A stretch of DNA of 6,933 nucleotides from Novosphingobium sp. (GTDB taxonomy: Bacteria; Pseudomonadota; Alphaproteobacteria; Sphingomonadales; Sphingomonadaceae), in the NCBI GenBank assembly GCA_027490345.1, contig JAIXYF010000066.1, positions 1-6,933 on the forward strand. The letters run 5' to 3'. The notes below the pieces were generated by a model, which searched no databases, was not told where the DNA came from, and saw only the letters and a list, made by a program, of their open reading frames with translations. Below, piece by piece: positions 4,221 to 6,933 of this stretch (its first letter is position 1; each line of letters opens with the position of its first letter). A program made the position numbers and the translations under genes.

Positions 4221-6317
4221 ATGGCCCTGTACGTGAGCGATAGTGTAATTTTCAGTGGCTCTGATGAAACCGTCATCGCCACGTTCAAAACCGCCCCGAC
4301 TTTCAGCGGAACCGAAACGAACTACTTCAGCGAACCGATCATGGGGCCAAATGGTTCCGCTCAATTCGGCGCGCTCATTGCCCGCTTGCCTGATTCCTAT
4401 ATCGGCACGCAGCTTTCCGCCCTGCCCGATGTGGTCAATTATGGCGGCTTCCTGATCACCGACGAAGTGTTCATCGCCTCCATCGCGATCTACGGCCACT
4501 ACACGATCACCGACAAGGGGCAGGTCGTTGAAGAAGGCATTGTCGAACTGGCAATCTCAGTGCAGCAGCCCGACGAAGTTCTGCCTACTCTGTTTCCCGA
4601 CGCCTCCGTTGTCAGCGGCTTTGCCAAGATCATCGTCCCCAATCTGCCCTCCGATTCCAACCCGTTTGGCAGCGCAGTCAAGCATTTCGACGGTCTCTAC
4701 GTCGTGGTCGAAGGTTCAAAGGGAACCGGATCGATTGAAGCACTGGACGTCACCTCAGCCACCGAAGGGCGCTTTCTTCTAGCCGCGGGACCGGTTGGCG
4801 GGCAGCGCGACGACACTTGGGGCGATTGGATCAATCCGGTCGGACCAACGACCCCTGCAGATCCCTACGATGATCTCCCTGAAACCTACGCGACCGATGC
4901 GCCGACCTACACGTCCAGTGTGACCGCGCTGGACGATGGCGCTGGCGTGGCCGTCACCAGCCAGATCACCGGTCTAGAATTTTCCGATGACGGTTCGGCC
5001 ACGCTCATGGACGACACGGGCCTGAAATCCGAATGGGGCGATATCTCAACTGCGATCAAGGACAGCATCACAGCGGGTCTGTCACAGGCGGACGCGATTG
5101 CACAGGCGGGCGCCAAGATCGTTGGCAAACTTGCTGGTGAAGTCGTCGAATCGCTCGTTGAAGAAAACATCACGGACCCGTTGGTGGAAGCCGTTCTGGG
5201 CAACGACAGCACGGTACAGGATGTCGCCGAAAAGGGCATGATCATCCAGGATTTCCACGAACGGCTGTTTGGTGTGGTGACCAAGGGCGTCGATTCGATC
5301 ACCGGCGGAGAGCCTTTCGATCCCGAAGAGTATGACAGGGAACTCAAAGACACCGTCAAGTCGTTCTTCTCCGATGTGCTTTCCAACGTGACCGGCATTT
5401 CCGAGGAGAATGCCGCGCGGGTCGTCGATCTTGGCGAGCAGATCAGCACCCGCGGCGAGCACAGCGTGATCAGCCTCTCAGCCAGCTTTGCCAGCCGCGG
5501 CTCTGCACAGACTGTCGTCCTCGTCGATGGCCACAGCGATACGTTCGTGGGTGACAGATTCGCCAACTCCCTGCGGCTCGGTGATGGCCACGACGGCGCC
5601 TGGGGCGGTGATGGCAATGACCGTCTGGTGGGCGAGGAAGGCAACGATCTGCTGCTGGGCGGCAATGGCCGCGACACGCTGGTTGGCGGCACGGGCGATG
5701 ACAGCATCTCGGGCGGAACCGGTGCCGACCGGCTCGACGGGGGCGACGGCACGGATGACCTGCGCGGCGGTGCGGGCGCAGACACGCTGCTGGGCGGCGG
5801 TGGCGGCGACACGCTGGTTGGCAGCGACGGTAGCGACAGCCTCGACGGTGGCTCGGGCACCGATACCCTGTCCGGCGGCCTTGGCAACGACAGCCTGGCA
5901 GGCGGCACCGGCGCGGATCGCCTGTCTGGGGGCGGCAATGCCGATCGCCTCACCGGCGGGGCCGGCCGCGATGTCCTCACCGGAGGGACCGGCGCAGACC
6001 GCTTTCTGTTTACCGCACTGTCCGATTTTGCCGGCAAGACCGCCAGCAGCGCCGAACGGATCATCGATTTCTCACAGGCTCAGAACGATCTCATCGATCT
6101 TTCCGCGATCGATGCCGACAGGCTGACCACAGGAACGAACGAGGCGTTCACATGGATCGGCAGCGCGGCTTTTTCCCGCCACGCTGGTGAACTGCGCTTC
6201 ACGCAGACCGCCACCACCACCCTGATCCTTGGCGATAGCAACGGCGATGGCGCGGCCGATTTTGCGCTGGCGCTGGCAAAGGTCGTGCCGCTGGCCGCTG
6301 CAGACTTCGTGCTCTGA
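4221..6317 (+). CDS. RTX Ca2+-binding protein, probable type I secretion substrate with unknown N-terminal half
   Basis: A 698-residue acidic protein with no cysteine and no Sec signal peptide, as is usual for type I secreted proteins. Residues 1-190 look beta-rich and match no family I know. Residues 194-232 are a Pro/Thr/Asp/Tyr-rich linker. Residues 270-410 are mostly helical and acidic, with stretches such as AIAQAGAKIVGKLAGEVVE. Residues 453-596 are 16 RTX nonapeptides that should fold as a beta roll on binding Ca2+ outside the cell. Residues 597-698 resemble the serralysin (peptidase M10) C-terminal domain: IIDFSQAQNDLIDLSAID (614-631), FTWIGSAAFS (643-652), AGELRF (655-660), a GDSNGDGAADF Ca2+ loop (671-681) and the hydrophobic end AADFVL, the likely export signal. 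There is no HExxH zinc motif, so it is not a serralysin protease; a lipase serine motif is not evident either. Function is unknown: adhesin, surface layer or secreted effector are open options. No exporter genes are adjacent. The gene appears monocistronic. Confidence 0.9.
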   Translation: MALYVSDSVIFSGSDETVIATFKTAPTFSGTETNYFSEPIMGPNGSAQFGALIARLPDSYIGTQLSALPDVVNYGGFLITDEVFIASIAIYGHYTITDKGQVVEEGIVELAISVQQPDEVLPTLFPDASVVSGFAKIIVPNLPSDSNPFGSAVKHFDGLYVVVEGSKGTGSIEALDVTSATEGRFLLAAGPVGGQRDDTWGDWINPVGPTTPADPYDDLPETYATDAPTYTSSVTALDDGAGVAVTSQITGLEFSDDGSATLMDDTGLKSEWGDISTAIKDSITAGLSQADAIAQAGAKIVGKLAGEVVESLVEENITDPLVEAVLGNDSTVQDVAEKGMIIQDFHERLFGVVTKGVDSITGGEPFDPEEYDRELKDTVKSFFSDVLSNVTGISEENAARVVDLGEQISTRGEHSVISLSASFASRGSAQTVVLVDGHSDTFVGDRFANSLRLGDGHDGAWGGDGNDRLVGEEGNDLLLGGNGRDTLVGGTGDDSISGGTGADRLDGGDGTDDLRGGAGADTLLGGGGGDTLVGSDGSDSLDGGSGTDTLSGGLGNDSLAGGTGADRLSGGGNADRLTGGAGRDVLTGGTGADRFLFTALSDFAGKTASSAERIIDFSQAQNDLIDLSAIDADRLTTGTNEAFTWIGSAAFSRHAGELRFTQTATTTLILGDSNGDGAADFALALAKVVPLAAADFVL
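5577..6008 (+). repeat. 16 in-register RTX nonapeptide repeats (27-bp units)
   Basis: The segment codes for 16 consecutive nine-residue units (residues 453-596) with no insertion or deletion. They follow GGxGxDxLx, from LGDGHDGAW to GGTGADRFL. The Asp at position 6 is present in every unit. Deviations are few: the first unit opens with L, the third is GEEGND, the tenth GSDGSD, and the fourteenth has Asn instead of Gly at position 4 (GGGNAD). At DNA level these are diverged 27-bp tandem repeats rich in GGC and GAC. Confidence 0.95.
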
Positions 6318-6436
6318 TGCTGCCGCGCGGGCCTGCGAAGATCCGCCGCAGTTACCCCAGCACCCCGCTTGCCCGTCCGCGCGCCCCGCTGTAGAGCGCG
6401 GGCCAAGCACAAATTCCCAGATCCAAGGACCGTCCG

Positions 6437-6933
6437 ATGGCCGCCCAGTACGCCTACGTCATGAAGAACATGACCAAGACCTTCCCCGGCGCGCCCAAGC
6501 CGGTGCTTAGCAATATCAGCCTGCAGTTCTATCAGGGCGCCAAGATCGGCATCGTCGGCCCGAACGGCGCGGGCAAATCGACGCTGATCAAGATCATGGC
6601 CGGGATCGACAAGGACTACACCGGTGAGGCCTGGCCGGGCGAGAACATCACCGTCGGCTATCTCGAACAGGAGCCCCAGCTCGACAACAGCAAGACCGTG
6701 CTGGAGAACGTCAAGGACGGCGCGCGCGCCACGGCGGACATGGTCGACCGTTTCAACCAGATCGGCATGGAGATGGGCGAGGAAGACGCCGATTTCGACG
6801 CGCTCGGCGCCGAAATGGCCGAACTGCAGGACAAGATCGACGCGGTCGATGGCTGGACGCTCGACAACCAGCTCGAAATCGCGATGGAAGCGCTGCGCTG
6901 CCCGCCGGGCGATTGGCCGGTGGACAACCTCTC
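6437..6933 (+). CDS. ettA: ABC-F ATPase EttA, energy-dependent translational throttle (5' part, cut by window end)
   Basis: The first 165 residues of an ABC-F protein, with no stop before the window edge. It opens MAAQYAYVMKNMTKTFPG, has Walker A GPNGAGKST at 41-49 and the Q-loop region YLEQEPQL at 75-82. The acidic helical insertion GEEDADFDALGAEMAELQDKID (114-135) lies where EttA carries its ribosome-contacting arm. The sequence ends NL plus the first two bases of a likely Ser codon, just where the LSGGE signature should begin. ABC-F proteins have two ATPase domains and no membrane part; EttA binds the ribosomal E site and gates entry into elongation according to ATP/ADP level. The ATG has AAGGA seven bases upstream. 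It follows the RTX gene after 119 bp and is functionally unrelated to it. Confidence 0.9.
   Translation, partial: MAAQYAYVMKNMTKTFPGAPKPVLSNISLQFYQGAKIGIVGPNGAGKSTLIKIMAGIDKDYTGEAWPGENITVGYLEQEPQLDNSKTVLENVKDGARATADMVDRFNQIGMEMGEEDADFDALGAEMAELQDKIDAVDGWTLDNQLEIAMEALRCPPGDWPVDNL

Noticed and set aside
5577..6008. Regular 27-bp repeats as a possible CRISPR array or noncoding satellite
   Set aside because: The units code for perfect RTX nonapeptides within a long gene and have no spacer structure.
4907..6064. Minus-strand Pro/Ser-rich open frame of 385 codons
   Set aside because: It is the antisense reading of the RTX gene; the repetitive PPxS pattern is produced by the GGC/GAC repeats on the other strand.
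4221..6317. Annotation as serralysin-type metalloprotease
   Set aside because: Only the C-terminal domain is serralysin-like; no HExxH zinc-binding motif exists anywhere in the protein.
6385..6402. CCCGC/GCGGG inverted repeat as terminator of the RTX gene
   Set aside because: The stem is only five pairs with an 8-nt loop in GC-rich sequence and no T run follows; such pairings are expected by chance here.

Overview
The window looks like chromosomal DNA of a GC-rich alphaproteobacterium, most likely a sphingomonad (Sphingomonadaceae, Novosphingobium/Sphingomonas-like). I infer this from the codon bias, the look of the thiolase and EttA proteins, and the RTX protein's C-terminal domain; it is not proven. 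There is no sign of tRNA or rRNA genes, CRISPR arrays, transposases or phage structural genes. Seven protein genes fill most of the window, and no gene-free stretch exceeds about 130 bp.

Left part, minus strand (about 2463 to 132): a 66-residue protein of unknown function, then an M20-family metal-dependent amidohydrolase, then a tyrosine/lipid phosphatase whose P-loop resembles that of M. tuberculosis MptpB. The amidohydrolase and phosphatase are 40 bp apart and probably share a transcript. A promoter-like pair and a strong ribosome binding site lie just before the amidohydrolase, and the binding site points to a GTG start at 2169. The 3' end of the small gene, stop codon included, is partly duplicated in tandem.

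Middle, plus strand: a small helix-turn-helix protein (2509-2757) is transcribed divergently from the 66-residue gene. Their 45-bp shared gap holds overlapping inverted repeats. Next comes a thiolase (2836-4086), preceded by an operator-like imperfect palindrome and followed by a perfect 12-bp hairpin with a GAAA loop.

Right part, plus strand: a 698-residue, cysteine-free RTX protein (4221-6317) with an unrecognised N-terminal 450 residues, 16 Ca2+-binding nonapeptides in unbroken register, and a serralysin-like C-terminal domain typical of type I secretion substrates. No secretion ABC transporter or membrane fusion protein is in the window, so export would depend on genes elsewhere. The window ends inside an ABC-F gene, very probably ettA, the energy-dependent translational throttle.

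The genes do not form one pathway. The most novel material is the N-terminal half of the RTX protein; the next is the divergent pair of small genes and its control region.
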